Assembly: GCA_934086145.1 (NCBI GenBank)
Contig: CAKOHV010000017.1
Span: forward strand, 1-40,754
Reading direction: 5' to 3'
DNA length: 40,754 bases
Source: an uncultured Bacilli bacterium
Lineage (GTDB): Bacteria > Bacillota_I > Bacilli_A > RF39 > UBA660
The position numbers and the translations under genes were made by a program. Below are positions 1-7,845 of the stretch, in pieces. The stretch's first letter is position 1. Each line of letters opens with the position of its first letter. The notes under the pieces were generated by a model that saw only the letters and a program-made list of their open reading frames with translations, searched no databases and was not told the origin of the DNA.

Positions 1-147
1 GCTAGGTTTGCCGAGTGCTACGGAGTGCTCTATGGTGCAACCAAGTGCCGAATTAACGAGCCAAGTGCTTTCAAGAGCTCCCAAAATCCCCAATACAAAA
101 GACTGTGTGGCAGCGGAAAGAAATATAAACAGTGTTGTGGTAAATAA
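1..147 (+). pseudogene. C-terminal SEC-C motif remnant (cut by window edge)
   Basis: The frame from base 1 is open to TAA at 145-147 and ends LCGSGKKYKQCCGK. This is the zinc-binding SEC-C motif found at the end of SecA and in small SEC-C proteins (usual form CPCGSGKKYKxCCGK). The first cysteine of the CxC pair is replaced: KRLC instead of DLCPC. The residues before it come from a 10-bp tandem repeat and do not look like a folded domain. I read it as the decayed end of a SEC-C protein, but the gene start lies outside the window, so an intact divergent gene cannot be excluded. A second degenerate copy lies at 754-846. Confidence 0.5.
11..70. repeat. Decaying 10-bp tandem repeat
   Basis: A decamer of the form CCRAGTGCTN recurs in strict 10-bp phase: GAGTGCT at 13 and 23, TGGTGCA at 33, AAGTGCC at 43 and AAGTGCT at 63, with one degenerate unit at 51-60. 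The stretch is visibly richer in G and C than its surroundings. Ten is not a multiple of three, so the repeat does not suit an ordinary protein repeat. It overlaps the upstream part of the SEC-C frame. Confidence 0.6.
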
Positions 148-151
148 GCTA

Positions 152-190
152 GCAAGCCCTTATAAATAAAGGGCTTGCGGGCTTTTCTAT
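152..190 (+). terminator. Rho-independent terminator after the SEC-C end
   Basis: A perfect 10-bp stem (152-161 with 169-178) closes a 7-base AT loop and is followed by GGGCTTTTCT. It starts 5 bases after the TAA of the SEC-C frame, which suggests that this frame was once a transcribed gene. Confidence 0.75.
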
Positions 191-276
191 GATTACAATA
201 TTTAGGTAATTTCATGAATGTCTTTTGCCTTAGATAAGTTTTCTTGCCTAACAGCCTTAAAATTTAAAAAGTGTGT

Positions 277-295
277 TATAATATTATTAGGAGGA
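277..295 (+). promoter_or_regulatory. -10 box and ribosome binding site of the repeat protein
   Basis: TATAAT at 277-282 is followed by AGGAGG at about 289-295 and ATG at 302. No good -35 box is visible. The leader would be very short, a pattern repeated at other genes in this window. Confidence 0.5.
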
Positions 296-301
296 ATTAC
301 T

Positions 302-562
302 ATGGAGGATAAAAATATTATTTATAATAAAACAAATGATAATTTAACACCAATTGATACATCAGCAAAAGACTTTGCTTTTAAAGCTGATGCAGCAAAG
401 GCAAGAAGGCAAATGGAAGAAAGAGATAGAGTTATGAATCAACCAATTGATACATCAGCAAAAGACTTTGCTCTAAAAGCTGAATTAGCAAAAGCAAAAA
501 GAGCACTAGAAGAGCAACAAGCTATGTATCAAGATATTGATGTAACACATAAAACTAGATAA
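302..562 (+). CDS. Small protein with two 31-residue DTSAKDFA repeats
   Basis: This 86-residue protein is not one I recognise. It consists of a short polar N-terminus (1-16) and two tandem repeats (17-47 and 48-78). Each repeat starts PIDTSAKDFA and continues into a charged, alanine-rich helix ending in EE. Thirty-one nucleotides are identical between the copies (349-379 and 442-472), so the duplication is recent or kept under selection. It has no signal peptide or membrane segment and should be cytoplasmic and largely helical. I chose ATG 302 over an earlier ATG at 218 because AGGAGG stands 6 to 7 bases before it and a TATAAT lies upstream. It is monocistronic, with its own hairpin terminator. 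The function is unknown; a small adaptor or DNA/RNA-associated helical protein is only a guess. Confidence 0.75.
   Translation: MEDKNIIYNKTNDNLTPIDTSAKDFAFKADAAKARRQMEERDRVMNQPIDTSAKDFALKAELAKAKRALEEQQAMYQDIDVTHKTR
349..472 (+). repeat. Direct repeat, 31 nt identical, 93-nt period
   Basis: Bases 349-379 and 442-472 are identical. They encode TPIDTSAKDFA in both halves of the small repeat protein, and the similarity continues at the protein level for about 20 further residues. Confidence 0.9.
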
Positions 563-575
563 AAAATAAATTTAT

Positions 576-604
576 GAATTCAGTCTTTGAATTCTTTTTA
601 TTTT
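576..604 (+). terminator. Weak terminator of the repeat-protein gene
   Basis: A 7-bp stem GAATTCA/TGAATTC (576-582 with 588-594) with a 5-base loop is followed by TTTTTATTTT. It lies 13 bases after the stop codon. Confidence 0.55.
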
Positions 605-753
605 AATAACAAATCAAAAGATAATATATGAAAAAAATAATTGCTAAATCTATTTTTTTAGATAAGTTATTAGATAAGTTTAAACTGCATTGTTAGAAAA
701 TTAGACACCACATTCTTACAATTTGCGATTAAGTTATTAAAATATATGAGTAA

Positions 754-846
754 GAAAGCCTAATTTTCAAGCAAAAATTACTTGGTTGTTTTAATAGGTC
801 GCTTTATGGAAGCGGCAAAGAGTACAAAAATTGTTGTAGTAAATAA
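754..846 (+). pseudogene. Second degenerate SEC-C motif remnant
   Basis: The frame reads LYGSGKEYKNCCSK and stops at TAA 844-846. It aligns with the motif at 103-147 (34 of 45 bases identical by eye), but the second cysteine of the CxC pair has become tyrosine and the conserved glycine near the end has become serine. An in-frame stop at 751-753 limits the frame to 30 residues and no start codon with a ribosome binding site precedes it. It is best read as a dead relic of a SEC-C protein, either paralogous to or duplicated from the one at the window start. Confidence 0.5.
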
Positions 847-1032
847 CATTATAAATTCCCTATAAACTAAATATATATTAAAATTAATATATTTTTTGGC
901 TAAAAGAAAATTCTTAGAAAAAATTTAAGGTTTTCTTTATGATATGAAAAAATAACGCATTAGTGTAATTTTAATTACTTAAAAATTACTTTTTTTTGCA
1001 CCACCATATAAATACTTACGAATTAAGGTTAA

Positions 1033-1061
1033 CTGTCAGTTCTATATATTTTTGATATAAT
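1033..1061 (+). promoter_or_regulatory. Promoter of the rRNA methyltransferase gene
   Basis: CTGTCA (1033-1038) and TATAAT (1056-1061) are separated by 17 bp, a near-consensus housekeeping sigma promoter. The ribosome binding site AAGGAGTG follows just before ATG 1081. Confidence 0.65.
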
Positions 1062-1080
1062 CCAATCTAAGGAGTGAATC

Positions 1081-1914
1081 ATGCAAAGTAAGAAAAACGT
1101 AGGCTTAAATTTTATTACCAATTTTTATATGGATTTTATCTGCCCATATTGTAAAGAAAAAATGCATCTAGAAGGTAAATCGGTAAAATGTATTAATAAA
1201 CATACTTTTGACATTACGAAGAAGGGCACGATTAATTTTATAATCTCTGCTAAAATTAAAGAAAGTAAAATTTATAATGAAAAGTTATTCTCTTGTAGGC
1301 GAAAATTTATCGAAAAAGGATATTATAAGGATGTATATGAATTAATTGCTAAACACATCAATAACTTAGAACAAGCTAATATTAGAATTTTGGATTTAGG
1401 ATGCAGTGAAGGTACTCATTCAATAAATATTTTAAGTAAACTTAAAAAAAGTTATAGATACTTCGGATTTGATTATTCTAAAGATGCAATTAACTTAGCC
1501 GGCGATTATAATACATCAAATAGATTTTATTTTACTGGAGATGTTAATAATATTCCAATTGCTCCTAATAGTATAGATGTCATTATAGACTTTTTATCCC
1601 CTTACAGTGAATCAGAAGTTAAAAGAGTATTAAAGAAGGATGGAATATTTATAAAAATTGCTCCAAGTAGTAATTATCTAATTGAATTAAGGAATGCCAG
1701 AGGTTTAGAAAAGTATCAAAAGCAGCAGGAAATAATAGATAATTTAAGTAAATATTTTAAAAATATAGGAACAGAAAGTTATCAGAAAACGTTTAAAATA
1801 GAAAAAGATGATGCTGAAAATTTGATTGGAATGACACCGATAAATTTAAATACTACTAATTTAAAAATTGAACAAATAACTATAAATTTGAATATATACA
1901 CGGTAGTAATATGA
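1081..1914 (+). CDS. rlmA: RlmA-type 23S rRNA (guanine-N1)-methyltransferase
   Basis: A 277-residue SAM-dependent methyltransferase of the RlmA/RrmA/TlrB family, which methylates N1 of G745 or G748 in hairpin 35 of 23S rRNA; in some bacteria this alters macrolide binding. The N-terminus has the family's zinc finger: C21, C24, C37, H41, followed by the typical FDITKKG. A conserved RRKFIEKGYY segment (about 73-82) precedes motif I ILDLGCSEG (103-111). The acidic SAM-ribose residue is in GFDYSKDAI (about 128-136), and the family's PLSPY-type motif reads FLSPY. Length is normal. ATG 1081 is supported by AAGGAGTG upstream; M17 is a less likely start. The gene stands alone between AT-rich gaps with its own promoter. 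Which guanine is modified, and any drug-resistance role, cannot be told from sequence. Confidence 0.85.
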   Translation: MQSKKNVGLNFITNFYMDFICPYCKEKMHLEGKSVKCINKHTFDITKKGTINFIISAKIKESKIYNEKLFSCRRKFIEKGYYKDVYELIAKHINNLEQANIRILDLGCSEGTHSINILSKLKKSYRYFGFDYSKDAINLAGDYNTSNRFYFTGDVNNIPIAPNSIDVIIDFLSPYSESEVKRVLKKDGIFIKIAPSSNYLIELRNARGLEKYQKQQEIIDNLSKYFKNIGTESYQKTFKIEKDDAENLIGMTPINLNTTNLKIEQITINLNIYTVVI

Positions 1915-2205
1915 TAGTTTCAAGTATGTAAAATATAAAAGTTGATGAAAACGTATATACATTTTTAATAGTTTAATAATGCAATAAACCATTTTAATTA
2001 AAGAAGATTATGCGATTTTAAAATAATTTTTTTAATGTTCTAGTAATAAAGTGTAAATTTTAAAAAATATAAAAGTAAAGCAAAAACTTAAAACAAATAC
2101 TAAACTATTTAAATATAAAGATAAAAATCTAAAAATATTAACGTCCAAAAAATAAAATTGATTTTCAAATTAATTTTTCGTATTTTTTATGTTAGAATTG
2201 AATAT
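1915..2205. other. AT-rich gap, nothing recognised
   Basis: About 290 bases of A/T-dominated sequence without a credible gene, RNA or terminator. A TAGAAT at 2193-2198 may be the -10 box of the helicase gene. Confidence 0.5.
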
Positions 2206-2216
2206 AGGTGTTGGCT

Positions 2217-5200
2217 ATGTTCTTTTTTTATAAAAATATAAATGAAGCAATCGAATATAAAGTATTAGAAGAATACAAGAATAATATCTGTTTATTATTA
2301 GGTGATAATTATATATCAAGAAAAGACTATATTTCTCTTTATGATGCCAATAAAGAAATATATGAAAAATTATCAATGATGGATAATGAACTCGTTTTGA
2401 AATCTTGGTGTAAAAATACTAAAACAGACTTTCATAAATTAAAATCATTAATGGAATTTTATACTAATACAAAAATATTAATTGATAATCATAACAATAA
2501 ATTTGTTTATAATCATATGCATTTGGATAAAAAATATTTAGATGAAATTTTATTAAAAGATGATCCAAATATCCAATTAGATGAAGATCAAAGAAAAGTT
2601 GTACTATCTGATGAAGATTATACTTTAGTTATTGCGGGAGCTGGAGCTGGCAAAACTACTACTATCGAAGCAAAAGTAAAATATTTAATAGATAAAAAAC
2701 ATGTTGCTCCCAGTAAGATACTTATTGTATCTTATACAAGAAAAGCTACAAAAGAATTACGAGACAGATGTAAAAAACTAGGACTACCTGTAGTTATTTC
2801 TACATTTCATTCAATAGCAAATACAATAATTAAAAGCACTGAAGAGGAAAAGCATAACGTAGCAACAGGAGATGTTATGTTTAATTCAATAAAAAAATAT
2901 TTACTTGAAAATGCAAATGATGAAGAATTTATTAAAAAAATATTATTGTTCTTTGCTAGCTATTTACAAGTTCCTCCAGGAGAAAATGATCTATCTTTAT
3001 TAATTAAGGAATTAAATAAAAATGATTGTTCCACGATGAAATATGATATAGAAAGAACAATAGAAAATTTGAAAAAGCAACAAGAAAATAATAAAAGGAC
3101 TATCAAAGAAGAAAAAGTAAGAAGTGTAGAAGAGTGCAGAATAGCAAATTTTTTATTTATCAATGGAATTGATTATGATTATGAGCCAATATATAAATAT
3201 GGATTCAAAGACAGTATTAAACCATATCGCCCAGATTTTTTAATTAAACAATTTGATAAAGAAATATATTTAGAACATTTTGGTATATCTGAGGATGGAA
3301 AAAATCCTAGATTTAGTGACGAAGAGCTCGAAATATATAAAAAACATGTTAACGATAAAATATTGCTTCATAAACAACATGGAACAAAACTAATATATAC
3401 TTTTTCAAAATATAAAGACGGAAGAGATACAATTACACATTTAAAAGAAGAACTTCAAAAGGCGGGGATTTCTTTCGAATTTAAAAATAATCAAGAAGTT
3501 TATAAAGTGATTATTCAAAATATTGAAGATAAATATTTTTATAAATTTATTCAGTTGGTTTGTGTATTTATTTCTAGATTTAAAACCAATAATTTTACAC
3601 CATCTAAATTTGATGAATGGAAAATATCGTTAAAAGACGAAAGAACAAAGCTGTTTATAAATATTTGTTATCAGTGCTATTTAGCATATATGACAGAATT
3701 AAAGAGAACTAATAGTATTGATTTTGAAGATATGATTAACAATGCTTCAAATATTCTTGAAAATAAAATAAGAAATGACGAAAAGCTTCCTTACGATTAT
3801 ATTTTTGTGGATGAATATCAAGATATTTCGCTTCAAAGATTTGACTTATGTGAAAAATTGTCTAAATGCTCAAATGCAAAGATAATTGCTGTTGGTGATG
3901 ATTGGCAGTCAATATTTAGATTTAGTGGGGCTAAAGTAGAATTATTTACTAAATTTGAAAAAATAATGGGCTATGCGAACATTTTAAAAATAACTAAGAC
4001 ATATAGAAACTCACAAGAATTAATAGATATTGCTGGTGGGTTTGTAATGGCCAATGATAAACAAATCAAAAAAGAATTGAAATCTAATAAATCAATTAGT
4101 GAGCCGGTATTATTGATGTCTTACAATGATAAATATGACAGAGGCGATACGGATAGACCTATTGATAGAATGTGCCAAGCTATTGAAAAATCTTTAGATA
4201 TGATTGTTAAGACGAATGGAAAAAAAGGAAGTGTACTTTTAATAGGGAGATATGGATTTGAAGGAATTCAATTAGGTAATCAGCACAAATATTTTACTTT
4301 TAATAATGGAATTATTAAATCAATAAAATATCCTGAATTAAAAATAACCTATTTAACAGCTCATTCTTCTAAAGGACTCGGCTATGACAATGTAATTATT
4401 ATTAATGGAAAAGATGCAATTTTAGGATTTCCATCTAAGATAGTAGATGACCCAATAATGAAATTAGTAATAAAGGACAATGAAAATATTGAATATGCCG
4501 AAGAAAGAAGGCTATTTTATGTTGCTTTAACAAGAACCAAGAATAGAGTATTTATAATAACCCCTGTACATAGACCATCTAAATTTATTTTAGAAATAAA
4601 AGATAAATTTAAAACAGTTATTTTAGATGGAGAAGAACTTAATCCTGAAGAAAAGTTAAATAATATGATTAAATGTCCATGTTGTGGTTATCCTTTACAA
4701 AAAAGAATAAATAGGCATTTTTTTGTAGCTAAAAAACTATGGGTTTGTTCAAATGATCCAGAAATATGTGGGTTTGTAACTAATGACCTATTAGGTGGTA
4801 AAATGTCAATCTCCAAATGCCCTAACTGTAAAGATGGCTACTTAGTAGTTAAAAGAAGTAAAAATAATCCAGACCAAAGAATATTAGGATGTACAAATTA
4901 TAAAGCCGATGGAACAGGATGTAATACAATTATGATACCTCGTAATTATACGCAAGATAAAGAAGAGTTAAAAATTAGATTTTGTGATGAAAAAATAGAT
5001 ATTAACAGTGTATTTATATGTGGTCATAAATTAATAGAATTGGTTAATGTGATTTTAGAGGTATTAGATAGATATAAGAATCTAGAATTATCTTTGGGAC
5101 CTAAAATATTGTTTTCTTTACTATCAGGAGAACGTACAAAAATGATAAATAATTATGAGTTGTACAATGATCCAAGATTTGGTTTTTTAAATGTTGAAGA

Positions 5201-5348
5201 TAAAAGAAAATTTTATTTAGTTTTTTCTGCTCTTAAAGATGCAAAAATAATTGATGTAAATGAAGCAAATTTTAGTAGAACTACAGTATTAAAAAGTAAC
5301 TTAAATGAAGAAGAGTACAAAGTAATATTTGGACTAATGAAATTATAG
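2217..5348 (+). CDS. UvrD/helicase IV-like SF1 helicase with nuclease-like insert, zinc ribbons and RQC-like end
   Basis: A 1043-residue superfamily 1A DNA helicase. Visible motifs are Walker A AGAGAGKTT (140-148, K146), Ia STFHS, Walker B VDEYQD (D532, E533), III GDDWQSIFRFSGA, IV TYRNS, V LTAHSSKG (713-720) and VI RRLFYVALTR (about 764-773). Between Ia and II, about residues 300-400 look like a PD-(D/E)XK-type fold: EECRIANFL, YRPDF (D340), EHFG (E353), and a later HGTKLI. After motif VI come two four-cysteine zinc ribbons (C820-x-C-C onward, and C868-x2-C871 to about 897); the second resembles topoisomerase C4 fingers. Residues from about 930 resemble the RQC winged helix (ILFSLLSGERTKMI). 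ATG 2217 is preferred over GTG 2208 because AGGTG (2206-2210) sits 6 bases upstream. It is probably a repair or genome-defence helicase; I infer no partner. Confidence 0.85.
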   Translation: MFFFYKNINEAIEYKVLEEYKNNICLLLGDNYISRKDYISLYDANKEIYEKLSMMDNELVLKSWCKNTKTDFHKLKSLMEFYTNTKILIDNHNNKFVYNHMHLDKKYLDEILLKDDPNIQLDEDQRKVVLSDEDYTLVIAGAGAGKTTTIEAKVKYLIDKKHVAPSKILIVSYTRKATKELRDRCKKLGLPVVISTFHSIANTIIKSTEEEKHNVATGDVMFNSIKKYLLENANDEEFIKKILLFFASYLQVPPGENDLSLLIKELNKNDCSTMKYDIERTIENLKKQQENNKRTIKEEKVRSVEECRIANFLFINGIDYDYEPIYKYGFKDSIKPYRPDFLIKQFDKEIYLEHFGISEDGKNPRFSDEELEIYKKHVNDKILLHKQHGTKLIYTFSKYKDGRDTITHLKEELQKAGISFEFKNNQEVYKVIIQNIEDKYFYKFIQLVCVFISRFKTNNFTPSKFDEWKISLKDERTKLFINICYQCYLAYMTELKRTNSIDFEDMINNASNILENKIRNDEKLPYDYIFVDEYQDISLQRFDLCEKLSKCSNAKIIAVGDDWQSIFRFSGAKVELFTKFEKIMGYANILKITKTYRNSQELIDIAGGFVMANDKQIKKELKSNKSISEPVLLMSYNDKYDRGDTDRPIDRMCQAIEKSLDMIVKTNGKKGSVLLIGRYGFEGIQLGNQHKYFTFNNGIIKSIKYPELKITYLTAHSSKGLGYDNVIIINGKDAILGFPSKIVDDPIMKLVIKDNENIEYAEERRLFYVALTRTKNRVFIITPVHRPSKFILEIKDKFKTVILDGEELNPEEKLNNMIKCPCCGYPLQKRINRHFFVAKKLWVCSNDPEICGFVTNDLLGGKMSISKCPNCKDGYLVVKRSKNNPDQRILGCTNYKADGTGCNTIMIPRNYTQDKEELKIRFCDEKIDINSVFICGHKLIELVNVILEVLDRYKNLELSLGPKILFSLLSGERTKMINNYELYNDPRFGFLNVEDKRKFYLVFSALKDAKIIDVNEANFSRTTVLKSNLNEEEYKVIFGLMKL

Positions 5349-5645
5349 TTAAGGCTTACTTAATCGATCTATATACTACAATATGCATATAAGGTGATAT
5401 AAAGTAAAATGAATCAAAATACTATGAAAAACAGTATAAAATAATAGAAAATTGCAATAAAATAATAAGTTGCTTTGAATTTTATAACTTATTACACAAT
5501 ATCAAAATATATAATAAATTAAAGGCGTTAAAGTATATTGTTAAATAGTTTAATATAAACTTGCTTAGTAAGTTCTAAAAATTCACTTAGTGTAAATTAA
5601 GTAATAAAAACATTTATTGTTAATAATTATAGCTAAAACCTATGA
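5349..5645. other. AT-rich gap, nothing recognised
   Basis: No gene of credible length. An imperfect AATAAGTT/AACTTATT inverted repeat near 5464-5493 lacks a T-run. No clear terminator follows the helicase gene. Confidence 0.5.
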
Positions 5646-5664
5646 TATACTTTTTTTAAAGGGA
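5646..5664 (+). promoter_or_regulatory. -10 box and ribosome binding site
   Basis: TATACT (5646-5651) precedes AAAGGGATG and the start codon at 5669. No convincing -35 box is at the right distance. Confidence 0.4.
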
Positions 5665-5668
5665 TGAT

Positions 5669-7579
5669 ATGATGGAAAGTGAACAGAAAAAAGAAATCAT
5701 TAATTTAAATAAAGGTGATTTTCTTGATTTTATAAAATATGACTTCAATGGTGAAATTGTTCAAGTATTTGATGACGAAGGAGTTAGTTATTTAAAACAA
5801 TACAGTCATATTGAAAATAGAATATCATATATTTTAGCTTGGTCTAAGTATGCTGATGAACTATTTTATAATAAAAGCTTTTTAGACTTGTTTTTAAGTA
5901 CTGATATTTCTTATTACTATGCATCGCTTTCAAATTTAAATAATAAAACTTGTGACTTAATTATCAATAGATGCAAAGAACTAAATAAAGATGTTGGTTT
6001 TATAGGAGAATTAGTTAGCTATTTTAGTAAAGATTACCAATTAAAGTTTATAGATGAATTTGATTATCCAAGCGACATTATTTATGAACTATTTAAGAAA
6101 TCAACAAGTAAAGTTGGGGCAAAAATACTTAAAAAATTCAATATAGATTTATTATCACATGGTATACAAATTAGGGGACTTGTTAGCGAAGGAAAAAATC
6201 TAACACTTAGAGAGATGGCTCAAAGAAATAACAATCCATCAGCAACCAGTTACGATGTTTCACCTTTTTACTTATCATCTGATTTGCTTGATAAGCGGGT
6301 AGCAGAACATTTATGGAATGTTTTTAACGTCTATGAATATAGAATTTTAATTAATGATGCTTATCACTGCGGGGATCCATCTGTTTTAAACAAATATGCC
6401 AAAATTAAGGAAGAGGAGTTCATACTAAGTAATGATTATAAAGAACCTTATAAAAGTATTATCAATTTAATTTTCGAGTTGTCTAAGTTAGACGCTAGTT
6501 CTGAAGAATACTATGATTCTTTTATAAAATTGCGTAAAAAACTTTGTGTTTTTTATAGTGAATACGAAGAATTTAATGAATTATTAGCTAAGCAAGAATT
6601 TAATAAAGCCATCGACTTGGTAAAACAATTAGTAAATGAAAAAAAGTCTGACTATATAATAGATTATCATTTTGAAGAAAATTATTACAATATTATGTAT
6701 GATTTAAGAGAATTATTAGACTTCTATTATGCTGGTAATATAAGTATTCCTGAAGATAGACTTTATATTTATCAGCAAATAGATAATATAGATATGTTGT
6801 CAGAACAGGAAAAATTGGAACTACACAACACTTTAAAAAATTATAATATGATAGAGTTGTTTTATGAAGATATGTCTTTTGCTAGAAAGATAGTTAGACA
6901 GGCTTTGAAAGATAATGCTATGGTTAAAGAAGAATTGATGAAGTATAGAGATGATGAATTATCACGTAAATATGGCGTTGATGTTTATAACCTAAAAGGT
7001 AAACAATTTTGTGTTCTTGTTAAGACGGGAGTACATGAACGTGATAAATTACCTGTTGGGCACTCTTTTTCCTTGATTGGCAATGGTTGTGTATGTGTTT
7101 TTGGCAACTTAAGTAACTCAAATACTTTTGTTTATGATACTGAGCCTTTAAATCCAGAACAAATAGTTCATATTTTTCCTGATGATTCTTTTACATTGTA
7201 TCAACCATTTAACTATACTAGTGAAGCAACTACAAGAGTAGAACAATTAGTAATGACTGATGAATTGTTATACGAAACCAAATTTTATAATGAAATATTA
7301 ATTTTAGAACAAGGTTATGAAAAAACTGATATGGATTCTAAAATACCTAAATTAGAAAGAGTTGCTTTAGTTTGCGCTGATCAAATAACCGATAAAAATG
7401 TTGCAATTGCCAAAGAAGATAAGGTTGGAATAATGCTTGTTGATTCAAAAGGTTTTGATAAAACTGTAGAAATGCCACGCCGCATATATAGACATCTTGG
7501 TAGAAATGATTATGAAAAAATGAAATATATACGATATGGTATTGTTGATGAATTGGTAGAAAATAAAAAGAAACGCTAA
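5669..7579 (+). CDS. Unassigned 636-residue cytoplasmic protein
   Basis: I do not recognise this family. The protein is acidic and helical with no signal peptide or membrane segment. Residues 1 to about 450 are mostly helical with many Tyr, Phe, Leu and Asp, and could form helical repeats. A compact, more beta-like part follows (about 455-530) with FCVLVKTGVH, PVGHSFSLIG and DTEPLNPEQIVHIFPDDS. The C-terminus has YNEILILEQ (540-548) and a segment of hydrophobic strands, VALVCADQITDKN, then VAIAKEDKVGIMLVDSKG (to about 597), as in a small alpha/beta subdomain. Similar YNE plus DEIT/IA-KE patterns are, as far as I recall, common in uncharacterised proteins of gut Bacilli. ATG 5672 is an equally good start (GGG 8 bases upstream). 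The gene stands alone and has a strong terminator. An effector or defence-related role is speculation. Confidence 0.7.
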   Translation: MMESEQKKEIINLNKGDFLDFIKYDFNGEIVQVFDDEGVSYLKQYSHIENRISYILAWSKYADELFYNKSFLDLFLSTDISYYYASLSNLNNKTCDLIINRCKELNKDVGFIGELVSYFSKDYQLKFIDEFDYPSDIIYELFKKSTSKVGAKILKKFNIDLLSHGIQIRGLVSEGKNLTLREMAQRNNNPSATSYDVSPFYLSSDLLDKRVAEHLWNVFNVYEYRILINDAYHCGDPSVLNKYAKIKEEEFILSNDYKEPYKSIINLIFELSKLDASSEEYYDSFIKLRKKLCVFYSEYEEFNELLAKQEFNKAIDLVKQLVNEKKSDYIIDYHFEENYYNIMYDLRELLDFYYAGNISIPEDRLYIYQQIDNIDMLSEQEKLELHNTLKNYNMIELFYEDMSFARKIVRQALKDNAMVKEELMKYRDDELSRKYGVDVYNLKGKQFCVLVKTGVHERDKLPVGHSFSLIGNGCVCVFGNLSNSNTFVYDTEPLNPEQIVHIFPDDSFTLYQPFNYTSEATTRVEQLVMTDELLYETKFYNEILILEQGYEKTDMDSKIPKLERVALVCADQITDKNVAIAKEDKVGIMLVDSKGFDKTVEMPRRIYRHLGRNDYEKMKYIRYGIVDELVENKKKR

Positions 7580-7644
7580 TTTGATTATTCATTCGTGGAT
7601 TACAAAGTGTTTTCATAAATGACCCTGAAAAATAATAGAATAAA

Positions 7645-7689
7645 AAGGTTATTACCTATAGTGTGATACTGGGAATAACCTTCTTTTTG
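7645..7689 (+). terminator. Terminator of the 636-residue protein gene
   Basis: A 9-bp stem AAGGTTATT/AATAACCTT (7645-7653 with 7674-7682) is followed by CTTTTTG. It is 65 bases after the stop codon. Confidence 0.7.
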
Positions 7690-7845
7690 TATGTAAAATA
7701 AATTCCTTAAATATCTAAATTAAATGTTAAATATCTGAATTAAAAGTAAAACAATCCGTTTCTTGCGAGTTGCCAAAAAAACAAATCACACCTATAGTTA
7801 TTCACACTAAACTATGAGATAATTACGTCAAGGAAGTGAATTTTT

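Larger units (their letters stand above)
563..1032. other. AT-rich gap with a second SEC-C remnant, no intact gene
   Basis: No intact gene is visible. The stretch contains a direct repeat of TAGATAAGTT near 659-681 inside a 22-codon frame (628-696), the SEC-C remnant at 754-846, and a short AT hairpin with a T-run at about 873-896 that could terminate it. The rest is homopolymer-rich DNA. Confidence 0.6.

Noticed and set aside
11..70. CRISPR array
   Set aside because: The repeat unit is 10 bp with no spacers, and no cas genes are in the window.
628..696. 22-codon frame MKKIIAKSIFLDKLLDKFKLHC
   Set aside because: It has no clear ribosome binding site and contains a local direct repeat. It is too short to support as a gene.
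7347..7616. Minus-strand open frame of 89 codons within the 636-residue protein gene, and similar 60 to 80-codon frames across other genes
   Set aside because: They lie opposite clearly coding sequence, have no ribosome binding site and their translations have shadow-like composition.
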